Shown here in pieces: positions 17,966 through 27,455 of a DNA stretch of 64,000 nt. The notes below the pieces were generated by a model that made no database searches, was not told the origin of the DNA, and worked only from the letters and a program-made list of their open reading frames with translations. Position 1 is the first letter of the stretch. Every line of letters begins with the position of its first letter. The stretch is from Bacillota bacterium (GTDB taxonomy: Bacteria > Bacillota > Clostridia > Lachnospirales > Lachnospiraceae): NCBI GenBank assembly GCA_023423335.1, contig JAFAFU010000020.1, forward strand, positions 1 to 64,000. The letters run 5' to 3'. The translations under genes and the position numbers were made by a program.

Positions 17966-18367
17966 ATGTCAGGATCGAAATTTAGGCAAATATTCAAAAA
18001 AGTAGCAGTATTATTAGCAATCAGCCTGATTTATTCAGGAATCGGCTATTTGGCTGTATGGTTCCTTTCATACCGATTTGATTACAAAATGCAGGATGCT
18101 TTAGCCTGTGCGGGACTTATTTTACTCTTTCTGGGGATTTTAATGTCCATGAAGGGAAATCCCTCCGGGATTAATATCAACGGGATGGGCAGGGGTGATG
18201 CAAATGTTACTGCTTATTTGAATAATGAAATTACCAGGCAGGAAAGAGAGATGAATCCTTATTATAAGCACTTTTTCAGGAATAATATCGTTAGCTTTGC
18301 ATTTAGCAGCCTAACCTTTATCCTGGGAGGTGCATTTCTTATTTTATCCTCCGTCATTTTTTATTAA
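17966..18367 (+). CDS. Small membrane protein, unrecognised
   Basis: A 133-residue protein with three clear membrane helices at about 13-35, 46-60 and 108-132. A hydrophilic loop between the second and third holds NPSGININGMGRGD and a Glu/Arg-rich stretch. The architecture resembles DUF3899-type membrane proteins of Clostridia, but I cannot confirm that. AGGAGGG precedes the ATG. The short two-helix membrane gene after it probably belongs to the same transcript. Function unknown. Confidence 0.62.
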   Translation: MSGSKFRQIFKKVAVLLAISLIYSGIGYLAVWFLSYRFDYKMQDALACAGLILLFLGILMSMKGNPSGININGMGRGDANVTAYLNNEITRQEREMNPYYKHFFRNNIVSFAFSSLTFILGGAFLILSSVIFY

Positions 18368-18415
18368 TCTTAAGCTGGCTGTGGCGTAAAAAGAATTATT
18401 AGGGAGAACGATATT

Positions 18416-18604
18416 GTGAAGAAGAGAACCAGGAATATATTATTAATTGCTATTGGTATTATTGCTGTTACGGCCCTCGCATTGGCAGATATAATAAGCC
18501 GTGGAAAGCTAACATCCGGCTTCCTTGGAATGCTGGTATTGATCTTAGGTGCATTGATAATTCCGGCAGCTATTGAATTAAAGAAAGAATCAGAAAACAG
18601 ATAA
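18416..18604 (+). CDS. 62-residue two-helix membrane protein (GTG start)
   Basis: A short membrane protein with helices at about 8-25 and 33-53, separated by a polar turn (SRGKLTSG), and a charged tail. It starts at GTG 18416, with AGGGAGA 8 nt upstream. It lies 48 bp after another small membrane protein gene. No family recognised. Both helices and the strong ribosome site support a real gene in spite of its size. Confidence 0.6.
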   Translation: MKKRTRNILLIAIGIIAVTALALADIISRGKLTSGFLGMLVLILGALIIPAAIELKKESENR

Positions 18605-18733
18605 TGATACCGAGCAGATTTCTATCGCTTTTTCATTTGTATTATTTTATTATTTATACTATAATAGAAATAAATTATATTTCGATACAATACAACATGA
18701 ATCTATAGCAGATATCGATACGGAGGATAACAT

Positions 18734-19210
18734 ATGGATAAGGAAATGTTATTGGAAGATGTAAGAGAAGTAGAAATCCTTGAATTTAGTGCAGGGGGCA
18801 ACAGGTACGGTATCGACGTCAAAGATGTCAGGGAGATACTGCCCTATGACACAGTACCTACCAGGATTCCAAATTCACATCCCGATATTGTGGGAATCAT
18901 TATGCCAAGAGATTTCCTGATTCCGATTGTTGATATAGTGAAAAGTTTAAAAATATCCGATAAAGGTAACAGTGAACATAAATTGATTATAGTTTCAAGC
19001 ATACAGAGCTTAAATATAGCTTTTCTGGTGGATGATGTGATCGGTATGCATCGGACTACAACAGTAAATATCTCAAAGCCCGGCAGAAAACTCAGTACCT
19101 CCTTGAAGGGCGTTGTTTCCGCGATACTAAATATCGATAAAAGAAAAATTGAAATACTAGAATTAAGAAAGCTTATTTCTGATATTAATTCTGACATAAG
19201 GCTGGATTAA
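18734..19210 (+). CDS. CheW-like chemotaxis coupling protein
   Basis: A single CheW domain of 158 residues, which in chemotaxis links receptors to the CheA kinase. LEFSAGGNRYGIDVKDVREIL, the IPNSHPDIVGIIMPRDFLIPIVDI core and AFLVDDVIG are typical. No cheA, cheB or receptor gene is nearby, so it is an orphan copy. It might act in a receptor array encoded elsewhere or in a CheV-like role. CGGAGGA precedes the ATG. The next gene begins 59 bp downstream and could share its transcript. Confidence 0.85.
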   Translation: MDKEMLLEDVREVEILEFSAGGNRYGIDVKDVREILPYDTVPTRIPNSHPDIVGIIMPRDFLIPIVDIVKSLKISDKGNSEHKLIIVSSIQSLNIAFLVDDVIGMHRTTTVNISKPGRKLSTSLKGVVSAILNIDKRKIEILELRKLISDINSDIRLD

Positions 19211-19269
19211 TTCTTCCTTAAGAGGACTTTATTACATATCATCTACAAGCGTAAAATGGACGGTGTCGA

Positions 19270-21264
19270 ATGGCCAAATGCAGATTATGTAAGAAGAATA
19301 TACCTGATGGTAGTGAATATTGTACAGACTGCCTTGATAAGAAGCCGGTGATAACCGATGAATCCTATCTTGACGGTTTATTAAATTCAGTTAAAACCAA
19401 TAATGAGCCGGTCAATATTAATTATAAGAAGACCGGGGGACTGCAAAATAATGAGCCGGTGAAAATGAATAAGCCGATTAAGGCGGCCGATCTGGATCAG
19501 CTTGACCCGGACGATCTGGCTGATTTTGATCAGTTTGATATCCATGCTGATATAGAGGATCCTATCATTATTGGTGACGAGGAGCTGTTCGGACAGATGT
19601 ATGACGAGTCTGAAGCATTCATGGAGAATGATCAGAGTCTGGAAGAGCCGGTCAATCCTCAGACACCAATCGGTTTCGAGGCAGAGACGGATGTCGATAA
19701 TGAAATTTCTGCCGCGCAGCCGGCGGAGCAGACAATCGCAATACAGGATTTTGCAGATACTATAGCAGAAGAAAATATAAATCACGGTACTGATACCGTT
19801 GATAATAAAATTAATAATGTAATTGATGATAAAGCAAATGAAAGAATAGATGATAGTATCGATATCAGACAACCGGATTCCGAGGATAATGTGGATCAGG
19901 ATTTCCTTGACCAATATATGAACCGGGATGATGCGGATACAGAAGGAGCTGAGGAAGCATTTGATCCTTCCATCGGAGACTTACTTAGAGGTTTTGAGCT
20001 GACTGATTCCGGAGAGGATGAGGGAAATGGCATGACAGATGAGGAACTCATGCTATTGAACGGGAGTACGGATCCGGAAGAACTTGACATAGAAGGACAA
20101 GAGGATAAGAGTTCGAATGAGGAAGATTTCCTCAGCCTGTTAAATCAATTCAGTGCGGATGACCCGGTCACCGCAGATGTCCAGGCTATAACAGAGCTGC
20201 TTAGCGGAACGGGTAACAAAGACCAGGATGCAAATATGCCAAGCGACGTAGGCGAGGTGTTCTCCGATGCTCTGAAAGCGGTATCCGGCCTGGAAGATTT
20301 AGAGCTGGATCATATGCTGCAGGGTGTGGATATTTCTGATAAAAGTAAGGATAAGAAGAAAAGCGATAAAAAGGAATCAAACAAAAAGAAAAAAGGATCA
20401 GACAAAAAGGCCTCGGATAAGAAGCCTAAGACGGTGAAGGGTAAAGGCTTATTCGGTAAGCTGTTTGGTAATGTTGTTGACGAAGCTGCCATTAAAGCGG
20501 CTAAGAAGGATGCCGCTTCGGGAGAAGCAGCCGCTGCAAAGGCAGCAAAAAAGCCTAAACTTAAGAAATCTAAGAAAGGCAAAGGCGCGGCGGAAGCGAT
20601 TCAAGAGGTCGATGATAAGCCGGGCCGGGACAGAGCGGCGGCAGAAAAACAGCCGGAAAATGAAAAGGCTAAGAAAAAAGAGAAGGTCAAGAAACCGAAG
20701 AAAGAGAAGAAGCATGTCATTGAGATGATTGATGACTATGATGATGTGGAAGGCAGGATTAACAAATTGGGAGCCACCATTGTCTTTGCGTTCTTTGGCG
20801 TCATGGTTGTATTGCTTCTGATCGGAACCAGTCTGTTTACATATTCCATAAGCATTAAAAATGCAACCACATATTTTGACCGTCAGAAATATACGGAAGC
20901 ATATAATGAGGTATATGGAATGGAACTGAAGGATGAGGATATTGAGCTATATGAGAAGATTATGACGGTTATGTTTGTAAATAAACAGTTAAACTCCTAT
21001 AATAATTATTATGCGATGAAAAAATATCCGGAAGCTTTAGATTCCCTCCTGAAGGGCTTAAAAAGATATGATAAGTATATAGAATTGGCGACTATCCTGG
21101 GAATAAAGAGCGATCTGGATTATGTAAGAGATCATATCATGGCGGAGCTGGAGCAAGTATACAGGTTGTCCGAGGAGGATGCAATGGCAATTTTAGAATG
21201 TGAGAGTCAAAAGGATTACAGTGTGGCGGTATATGATGTTGTACTTGAGAACATGAAGTATTAA
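19270..21264 (+). CDS. Large zinc-ribbon, charged, single-pass membrane protein
   Basis: I do not recognise this 664-residue protein. It opens with a zinc ribbon (Cys4, Cys7, Cys18, Cys21). A long acidic, disordered region covers about 60-330. A Lys/Ala-rich basic region covers about 350-490 and includes repeated short KKSDKK- and KKPK-like runs. One membrane helix lies at about 500-527. The last 130 residues are helical with a TPR-like look (YFDRQKYTEAYNEVYGMEL). The order suggests a cytoplasmic zinc ribbon and tail with a short helical domain outside. The zinc ribbon plus membrane helix layout recalls the kinase at 54.3 kb. It is followed by hisH after 23 bp. Confidence 0.7.
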   Translation: MAKCRLCKKNIPDGSEYCTDCLDKKPVITDESYLDGLLNSVKTNNEPVNINYKKTGGLQNNEPVKMNKPIKAADLDQLDPDDLADFDQFDIHADIEDPIIIGDEELFGQMYDESEAFMENDQSLEEPVNPQTPIGFEAETDVDNEISAAQPAEQTIAIQDFADTIAEENINHGTDTVDNKINNVIDDKANERIDDSIDIRQPDSEDNVDQDFLDQYMNRDDADTEGAEEAFDPSIGDLLRGFELTDSGEDEGNGMTDEELMLLNGSTDPEELDIEGQEDKSSNEEDFLSLLNQFSADDPVTADVQAITELLSGTGNKDQDANMPSDVGEVFSDALKAVSGLEDLELDHMLQGVDISDKSKDKKKSDKKESNKKKKGSDKKASDKKPKTVKGKGLFGKLFGNVVDEAAIKAAKKDAASGEAAAAKAAKKPKLKKSKKGKGAAEAIQEVDDKPGRDRAAAEKQPENEKAKKKEKVKKPKKEKKHVIEMIDDYDDVEGRINKLGATIVFAFFGVMVVLLLIGTSLFTYSISIKNATTYFDRQKYTEAYNEVYGMELKDEDIELYEKIMTVMFVNKQLNSYNNYYAMKKYPEALDSLLKGLKRYDKYIELATILGIKSDLDYVRDHIMAELEQVYRLSEEDAMAILECESQKDYSVAVYDVVLENMKY

Positions 21265-21287
21265 ATTATAGTTAAAGGAATGATAAA

Positions 21288-21893
21288 ATGATTGCTGTTA
21301 TTGATTATGATGCGGGGAATTTGAAGAGTGTTGAAAAGGCATTGATATACCTTGGGGCTGATCCGGTGATTACGAGAGATCAGGAGCAGATACAGAAAGC
21401 GGATAAGGTTATTCTTCCCGGCGTTGGAGCCTTCGGAGATGCAATGGAAAAGCTGCATCGTTATCAGCTGGTTGAGGTTATCAGGGAAATAGCGGCAAGC
21501 GGCAAACCCTTATTCGGTATTTGTCTGGGACAGCAGCTTTTGTTTGAGAGAAGTGTGGAAACCAGAGGTGTGGAGGGACTATCCATATTGGAAGGTGAAA
21601 TTCTCAGGATACCTGACAAAGAAGGTCTTAAGATACCGCATATGGGATGGAATTCCCTGACGATACGTCCGGGAGCAAGACTGTATAAGGGAATACCGCA
21701 GCAGTCCTATGTATATTTTGTTCATTCTTATTATCTGAATGCAAAAGAGGAAAGCATAGTTGCGGCAACTACGGAATATAGTACATTAATCCATGCCTCC
21801 GTTGAGAAGGATAATATCTTTGCCTGCCAGTTCCATCCGGAGAAAAGCGGAGAAGTGGGCTTGCAAATCTTAAAGAATTTTATTGAACTTTAA
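21288..21893 (+). CDS. hisH: Imidazole glycerol phosphate synthase, glutaminase subunit HisH
   Basis: The glutaminase half of IGP synthase, which feeds ammonia to HisF in histidine synthesis. The triad is complete: Cys79 in GICLGQQ, His183 and Glu185 in FHPEKSG. Length 201 is normal. AAAGGAA precedes the ATG. hisF follows after 81 bp, but no other his gene is in the window, so this pair is apart from the rest of the pathway. Confidence 0.95.
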   Translation: MIAVIDYDAGNLKSVEKALIYLGADPVITRDQEQIQKADKVILPGVGAFGDAMEKLHRYQLVEVIREIAASGKPLFGICLGQQLLFERSVETRGVEGLSILEGEILRIPDKEGLKIPHMGWNSLTIRPGARLYKGIPQQSYVYFVHSYYLNAKEESIVAATTEYSTLIHASVEKDNIFACQFHPEKSGEVGLQILKNFIEL

Positions 21894-21974
21894 AGATGAT
21901 CTTATTATTGCGAATGGCTGCTGCTAGGAGTACTAACCTGAAAGCTTTCATAATAAGAATATAGGAGAAATGAT

Positions 21975-22736
21975 ATGTTTACCAAGAGAATTATTCCCTG
22001 CCTAGATGTCCACAATGGACGGGTTGTGAAAGGTATAAATTTTGTTAATCTAAGGGATGCCGGGGACCCGGTCGAGGTGGGCTTTGCCTATGATAAGGCA
22101 GGAGCCGATGAACTGGTCTTTTTGGATATTACCGCTTCTTCGGATGCAAGGACAATTAAACTGGATATGGTACGGAGAGTGGCGGAGACAGTATTTATCC
22201 CCTTCACGGTCGGCGGAGGTATCAGAACCGTAGATGATTTCAAATTAATATTGCGGGAGGGAGCCGATAAAATCGCAGTAAATACTGCGGCAATATTAAA
22301 CCCCGCACTCATCAGTGATGCGGCAGATAAGTTTGGGAGCCAGTGCGTGGTTCTGGCAATTGATGCAAAGCGCAGGGAGGATGGCTCGGGCTGGAATATT
22401 TATAAGAACGGCGGGCGTGTCGATATGGGTATCGACGCCGTAGAATGGGCTATGAAGGGTTGCGAGCTTGGGGCCGGTGAGATCCTGCTGACCAGTATGG
22501 ATTGTGACGGCACGAAGGACGGATATGACCTGGAACTGACCAGAATCATCTCGGAAAATGTATCGGTTCCGGTCATTGCATCCGGCGGTGCCGGATCAAT
22601 GGAACATTTTTATGATGCTTTTACAATGGGGAAAGCGGATGCTGTATTAGCAGCCTCCCTCTTTCACTATAAAGAGATGGAGATCATGGACCTTAAGGCG
22701 TATCTTAAGAGCAGAGGGGTCAGTGTCAGGCTGTAG
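21975..22736 (+). CDS. hisF: Imidazole glycerol phosphate synthase, cyclase subunit HisF
   Basis: The cyclase half of IGP synthase: a TIM barrel that makes IGP and AICAR from PRFAR and ammonia. The catalytic residues Asp11 (CLDVHNGRVVKG) and Asp130 (LAIDAKR) are present, as are the phosphate-binding GGGIR and ASGGAGS loops. Length 253 is normal. AGGAGAAATGAT precedes the start. It sits between hisH and ung, and the ung start is 19 bp after its stop. Confidence 0.96.
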   Translation: MFTKRIIPCLDVHNGRVVKGINFVNLRDAGDPVEVGFAYDKAGADELVFLDITASSDARTIKLDMVRRVAETVFIPFTVGGGIRTVDDFKLILREGADKIAVNTAAILNPALISDAADKFGSQCVVLAIDAKRREDGSGWNIYKNGGRVDMGIDAVEWAMKGCELGAGEILLTSMDCDGTKDGYDLELTRIISENVSVPVIASGGAGSMEHFYDAFTMGKADAVLAASLFHYKEMEIMDLKAYLKSRGVSVRL

Positions 22737-22755
22737 GCAGGAAAGAGGTTCAATT

Positions 22756-23430
22756 ATGGGAGCTATTACAAATGATTGGCTGGCAGCAGTCGGCAGCGAA
22801 TTCCGCCAGCCATATTACTCGGCATTATATCAATTTATCAAATTAGAATATAGTAATCATATGGTATATCCGGAGGCGGACCATATTTTTGATGCTTTCC
22901 ATCTTACTCCCCTGCGGGAGGTGAAGGTAGTCATTATCGGTCAGGACCCCTACCATAATAAAGGTCAGGCCCACGGGCTGTGCTTCTCGGTCAGGCCGGA
23001 GGTGGAGATACCGCCGTCCCTGGTCAATATCTATAAAGAGCTGGAGGATGATCTGGGCTGCTATATTCCTAATAACGGATATCTGGAGAAATGGGCTAAG
23101 CAGGGTGTCCTTCTATTGAACACCGTATTGACGGTCCGAGCCCACCAAGCTTTCTCCCATCAGGGTAAGGGATGGGAACAATTCACAGATGCGGTAATTC
23201 GAGCTGTCAGTGAACAGGACCGGCCGATTGTATTTATCCTCTGGGGAAAACCGGCGCAGGCAAAGAAAAGCATGCTTACGAATAAAAAACATTTGATACT
23301 GGAGGCACCTCATCCGAGTCCGCTGTCTGCCCACCGGGGCTTTTTTGGCAGTAAGCCGTTCAGCAAGACGAACCAATTTTTAATTACCAATGAAATTAAG
23401 CCGATTGATTGGCAAATTCAAAATGTTTAA
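22756..23430 (+). CDS. ung: Uracil-DNA glycosylase
   Basis: Family 1 uracil-DNA glycosylase, which removes uracil from DNA in base-excision repair. GQDPYHNKGQAHG holds the catalytic Asp64, and the leucine-loop motif HPSPLSAHRGFFG holds the key His. Length 224 is normal. The start at 22756 has GAGG at 22745-22748; a GTG-led frame from 22723 would run into hisF. A terminator follows just after the stop. Confidence 0.95.
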   Translation: MGAITNDWLAAVGSEFRQPYYSALYQFIKLEYSNHMVYPEADHIFDAFHLTPLREVKVVIIGQDPYHNKGQAHGLCFSVRPEVEIPPSLVNIYKELEDDLGCYIPNNGYLEKWAKQGVLLLNTVLTVRAHQAFSHQGKGWEQFTDAVIRAVSEQDRPIVFILWGKPAQAKKSMLTNKKHLILEAPHPSPLSAHRGFFGSKPFSKTNQFLITNEIKPIDWQIQNV

Positions 23431-23435
23431 GATAA

Positions 23436-23493
23436 ACCGTCTGAAATGTACATTTGCGGAAACTGGCAGAAGCATTTTAAGACGGTATTTTCT
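23436..23493 (+). terminator. Rho-independent terminator after ung
   Basis: ACCGTCTGAAATG (23436-23448) pairs imperfectly with CATTTTAAGACGGT (23473-23486), followed by ATTTTCTT. It would end the hisHF-ung transcript just before the next ribosome site. Confidence 0.65.
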
Positions 23494-23510
23494 TAAGGGG
23501 GGAGGCAGTA

Positions 23511-25529
23511 ATGAAGGACAATAAATCTTCAATTCAAAGGAAGAAAATAACGCTGGTTATTTTGATATCGGCAATCCTTCTGATTACCTTGGGATTCGTT
23601 GGTCATCAGATTTTCACCGGTTCGGACAAGAGGCTTTCCAGGGCAAAGCAACGGGGAAGCGAATACCTGTTGAAAGAGAATTATGAAGGAGCCAAAGAGG
23701 AATTTAAGAAAGCCGTAGAACTGGCACCGACGGACCTGGTGTTGTACTTCCAGTTGGCAGAAGCGTTTATCGGCCTGGAGGATTATATTGATGCTGCAGC
23801 TTACCTGGAACAGGCAATCACAATGGCAGAGCAGAAACCGCTGGAGGTCAGTCAATATACGTCTCTTACGATAAAGCTGGCGGAATGCTATAGCAAGACC
23901 GGGGAAGACAGGAAGCGGGCGAGTCTGTTAAAACGAAGCCTGGAACTAACCGGATCAGACCGGATAATGGAGCTGATGGAGGATTATTATCCGGAGCCTG
24001 TTATTTCCGATCTGCCGGAGGGGGAATATAATGTTGAGGATGTGCTGACCATTGGCTTCATCGGCGCCGGAACCATCTACTATACTCTGGACCAGACAGA
24101 GCCATCCGATACATCTGCGCAATATGCAGAGGTCCTGGCCCTGCCCCCCGGGACTTATGAGATCAGGGCGGTCGCGGTGAATGAATTTGGCTTTCAAAGT
24201 GAGGTGGCCAGCTTTAGTTATACGATAAAGCCAATCGACTACTTAGCCAGAGGCTCGGAAAAGGTATTACTCAAGGATTATGACGGAGCTATGGAGGATT
24301 TCTTGAGAGTAATCCGAGGTAATGAGAAGGAAGTCGCAGGCTATTATGGGATGGCCAGAGTATACATAGCAAAAAATGAATTTGAGAATGCAATAAAAGC
24401 GGTTAATATTGGACTGTCTCACGGAGATAATAGGGAACTTAGCGAGCTTCAGGCTATACTGGTCCCGACGGTAGAGACTTCCCTTGAACCCGGCGTCTAC
24501 TCCTCGGACCGGGAGATAAAAGTGGAGCTTAAGGGAAACGGAACAGATATTTATTATACCTTGGATGGAAGCCTTCCGACGGTTACAAGTCCGGTTTATG
24601 AAGGACCCATATCACTCCGGAAAGGTGCGAATACGATAACAGCAGCCTCGGTAAGTGTATATGGAACCTTTGGGAAAGTGATGTCCTTTGAATATGCGAT
24701 CAATTATAAGGAAACCTCATCGGAGGCGTCTAAGGAAAATGAGAAGAGCAGTTCCGGAGGCAAGAGCTCTTTGAATTCCGAAAAGGCGGATAATTCTAAG
24801 AAGACTGAGGAGAAGCTTCCGGCATCTGAACAAGCGTCTGAGGAGAAAGAGGAGGCTTCCGTCTCGGAACAGCAGGCAACCGCGGATGAGAAGGGAAATA
24901 TCATATGGACAGACCCCAATGTGGAAGCGGCTGTGCGAAAACTGCTGGGAAAAGCGGAGGGAGCTATCACGGTAAAGGAAGCAGGGACGATTGACGGCAT
25001 CCTGGATCTATCGGGTACCGACATTAACAGTCTGGCGGATCTGGTATGGCTGAAGCGGTTTTCAACGCTTTCCTGCCGAGGGGAGGATTTAACGAATGCG
25101 GAATTCATTAACAGCCTGCAGGCGAGCCGGGTCATAGCAGTCTATCGTAATCTGGACGAAGTGAAGGCAATCGATAATACGGAGGTTTTAAAAGAGCTTA
25201 AGAACTTCGGCATCTGTGTAGCGGATTTCTCCCTGGGAAATATGTCCGTCTTTCAGATGATGGAATTTTTCTCGGAGATGAACCAGATTATGCAGAAGCT
25301 TACAAACCTGGAATATCTGGATCTCAGTAATAATGGACTGACGGATATCAGTATGATCGGGGCGATCAGCAATATCTCAAAAATTAAAATATTGAAACTG
25401 CAAAACAATGGTATAACGGATATTTCTGTACTGAAGAATTTTACGAATCTGATCTATCTGGATGTCACCGGTAATGATATTGCAGATTTTACGCCGGTGA
25501 AGCATGTGGGAACTGTGGTTCGAAAATAA
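23511..25529 (+). CDS. Membrane-anchored TPR / chitobiase-like / leucine-rich-repeat protein
   Basis: A 672-residue surface protein of unknown function. An N-terminal membrane anchor lies at about 12-32. TPR-like helices follow (about 45-170). Then comes a beta domain with GTIYYTLDQTEPS (CHB_HEX_C-like, about 176-242), a second TPR part, and a second such beta domain with IYYTLDGSLPT (about 322-395). A Ser/Glu/Lys-rich linker (about 400-460) leads to C-terminal leucine-rich repeats (about 520-672). The segment DPNVEAAVRKLLGK before the LRRs recalls FQDKVRELLKRP before the LRRs of the kinase at 54.3 kb. It is probably outside the membrane, binding a partner or polymer. GGGGGGAGG precedes the ATG. 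Confidence 0.75.
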   Translation: MKDNKSSIQRKKITLVILISAILLITLGFVGHQIFTGSDKRLSRAKQRGSEYLLKENYEGAKEEFKKAVELAPTDLVLYFQLAEAFIGLEDYIDAAAYLEQAITMAEQKPLEVSQYTSLTIKLAECYSKTGEDRKRASLLKRSLELTGSDRIMELMEDYYPEPVISDLPEGEYNVEDVLTIGFIGAGTIYYTLDQTEPSDTSAQYAEVLALPPGTYEIRAVAVNEFGFQSEVASFSYTIKPIDYLARGSEKVLLKDYDGAMEDFLRVIRGNEKEVAGYYGMARVYIAKNEFENAIKAVNIGLSHGDNRELSELQAILVPTVETSLEPGVYSSDREIKVELKGNGTDIYYTLDGSLPTVTSPVYEGPISLRKGANTITAASVSVYGTFGKVMSFEYAINYKETSSEASKENEKSSSGGKSSLNSEKADNSKKTEEKLPASEQASEEKEEASVSEQQATADEKGNIIWTDPNVEAAVRKLLGKAEGAITVKEAGTIDGILDLSGTDINSLADLVWLKRFSTLSCRGEDLTNAEFINSLQASRVIAVYRNLDEVKAIDNTEVLKELKNFGICVADFSLGNMSVFQMMEFFSEMNQIMQKLTNLEYLDLSNNGLTDISMIGAISNISKIKILKLQNNGITDISVLKNFTNLIYLDVTGNDIADFTPVKHVGTVVRK

Positions 25530-25757
25530 AGCCTAATGCCATATCGGACCACCCGATACAGCGTCAAAGGATGATTCCCTCGCGCCCGGCAGGGCATATT
25601 GATGATTGTTAATTATTGTAAAGTGATACATAAATATGTTCTTTCGTGTTCATGGCGGATGATATCAATTATATTTGGAATAATATTTTAGAGTGGTTGA
25701 TTTACAGAAAATTATATCCAAAGGATCGTTGATCAGCATGAGTATGGAGGAATCTAT

Positions 25758-27290
25758 ATGAAGGAATCGAATAATCGGAAGCGGGAGAGGGGACTGACAG
25801 CGGGAAAGCTTACGATGATGGCGCTGGGCTCTGTGATCGGAGGTTCCTTCTTTTTGGGATCTGCCGTAGCGGTGAATGCCGCGGGTCCGGCAATTATCAT
25901 ATCCTATATATTTGCCGGTATCCTGGTATATTTTATACTTTTCGCTTTATCTGAAATGACAGTTGCCAATCCGGATTCCGGGTCCTTTCGCACCTTTACG
26001 GTTAAGTCCTTCGGTCACGGAGCCGGTTTTGTGGTCGGTTGGGTCTATTGGACGGGGATGATTCTGGCTATGTCCAGTGAAGCCACAGCGGTATCAATTC
26101 TGATCAGGGAATGGTTTCCGAATATCTCGGTGCCCATCGTCGGCAGTTTGGTTATCGTAGGAGTGACGCTTCTTAACCTTCTGGGGGCGGACAGGCTCAG
26201 CAGGCTGGAGAGCGGACTCTCCATAATTAAGGTATTGACGATTGTTGCTTTTATTATTCTGGGAATAATGCTGATCATCGGACTCATGCCCGGGGTTGAT
26301 CCGGTGGGCATAGGTGAAGTTGCGAGGGAACCCTTTATGCCCGGAGGGATATCCGGTATTGCCGGAAGTATGCTCATTGTTGTGTTTTCCTATGCGGGCT
26401 TTGAGATTATCGGCCTGGCTGCATCGGAAGCGGAAGATCCCCACAGAAATATTCCACGGGCGATTACTTATACGGTGATCGCTTTAATAACACTATATAT
26501 TCTGGCGTCAGCAGTACTCCTGCCTTTAATCCCCACAGCGCAGCTGGATGAAAGTGTCAGTCCGATGGTGGCTGCTTTAAGCAGATGGGGAATGAGATGG
26601 GCAAGCACAGCGATCAATGTTGTCCTAATTACCGCTATTTTATCCGCAATGCTTGCAGCAATTTTTGGGCTCGGCAGAATGATGCGCTCTTTGGCAGAGG
26701 AGGGAGACGCGCCAAGATGGTTAAAGGACAGGACGGATGTTCCCTATCGCGGGATTTTAATTTCCGGCTTTGGTATGCTGGCAGGCCTGGGAATCGGTCT
26801 TTTGCTTCCAAGAGTGTATCTGTTCCTGATCAGTTCCGGAGGCTTTGCCCTGCTGTTTACCTATGCATCTATCCTTGCCACTCATATTCGTTTTCGTAAA
26901 AAGCATGGCTGTCCTCCCAAGGGCAAATGCCAGATGCCCGGCTATCCATATACCTCTTGGTTTGCCCTGATCTGCATGATTATCATAATGTTCAGCATGC
27001 CCTTTATCTCCGGACAGGCTTCCGGGTTGATTGCAGGAATTACTATGATTGCTCTGTATTCTTTCTTGTATCTGGTAAAAAACTATCTTGGAGGCTTTTA
27101 TATGAAGGCTTTTCACACCGATATGAACCGTAAGGATTACAAAACCCGTTTTTCCGAGGAGCTGTCCGAGGAATTAACTGAAGGTAAGGATAAAAAGAGA
27201 GTAGAAGCCGGGGAGAAGAAAACGGATACCATACACAGCAGACAGGAGGAAGCTGAGAATAATGATTGCGACTGCAGTGACAAGCCTTAA
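25758..27290 (+). CDS. APC-family amino acid permease
   Basis: An amino-acid/cation symporter of the APC superfamily, 510 residues with about twelve membrane helices. The first-helix motif GSVIGGSFFLGSAVAVNAAG and FALSEMTVANPDSGSFRTF are typical of GABA/proline/arginine-type permeases. A polar, Glu/Lys-rich tail of about 55 residues follows the last helix and ends in a Cys/Asp stretch. GGAGGAATC precedes the ATG. The 228-bp gap before it holds no clear riboswitch. A bidirectional terminator follows. Substrate not predictable here. Confidence 0.88.
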   Translation: MKESNNRKRERGLTAGKLTMMALGSVIGGSFFLGSAVAVNAAGPAIIISYIFAGILVYFILFALSEMTVANPDSGSFRTFTVKSFGHGAGFVVGWVYWTGMILAMSSEATAVSILIREWFPNISVPIVGSLVIVGVTLLNLLGADRLSRLESGLSIIKVLTIVAFIILGIMLIIGLMPGVDPVGIGEVAREPFMPGGISGIAGSMLIVVFSYAGFEIIGLAASEAEDPHRNIPRAITYTVIALITLYILASAVLLPLIPTAQLDESVSPMVAALSRWGMRWASTAINVVLITAILSAMLAAIFGLGRMMRSLAEEGDAPRWLKDRTDVPYRGILISGFGMLAGLGIGLLLPRVYLFLISSGGFALLFTYASILATHIRFRKKHGCPPKGKCQMPGYPYTSWFALICMIIIMFSMPFISGQASGLIAGITMIALYSFLYLVKNYLGGFYMKAFHTDMNRKDYKTRFSEELSEELTEGKDKKRVEAGEKKTDTIHSRQEEAENNDCDCSDKP

Positions 27291-27349
27291 GCAAATGCCC
27301 TATGCAAGAGGCAGTCAGGAAGCGGTTGTATTTATAAATTATATACAAA

Positions 27350-27406
27350 AGGCTCCATACGCTTTCCGGACATACTCGATGGCGGAAGCGTATGGAGCCT
27401 TCTTCT
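27350..27406. terminator. Bidirectional terminator between convergent genes
   Basis: AGGCTCCATACGCTTTCCG (27350-27368) pairs with CGGAAGCGTATGGAGCCT (27383-27400) apart from one bulged A. TCTTCT follows on the plus strand, and the minus strand reads CTTTTGT after the stem. It lies between the convergent permease and activase genes and can serve both. Confidence 0.85.
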
Positions 27407-27455
27407 ATTAATTTGAATAATATAACAGTCCTTGGTTTTGAGCTTATAGCCGCAT

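Noticed and set aside
20310..20715. Minus-strand hydrophobic frames opposite the Lys-rich part of the 664-residue protein
   Set aside because: Phe/Leu-rich frames are the expected complement of Lys/Glu-rich coding sequence.
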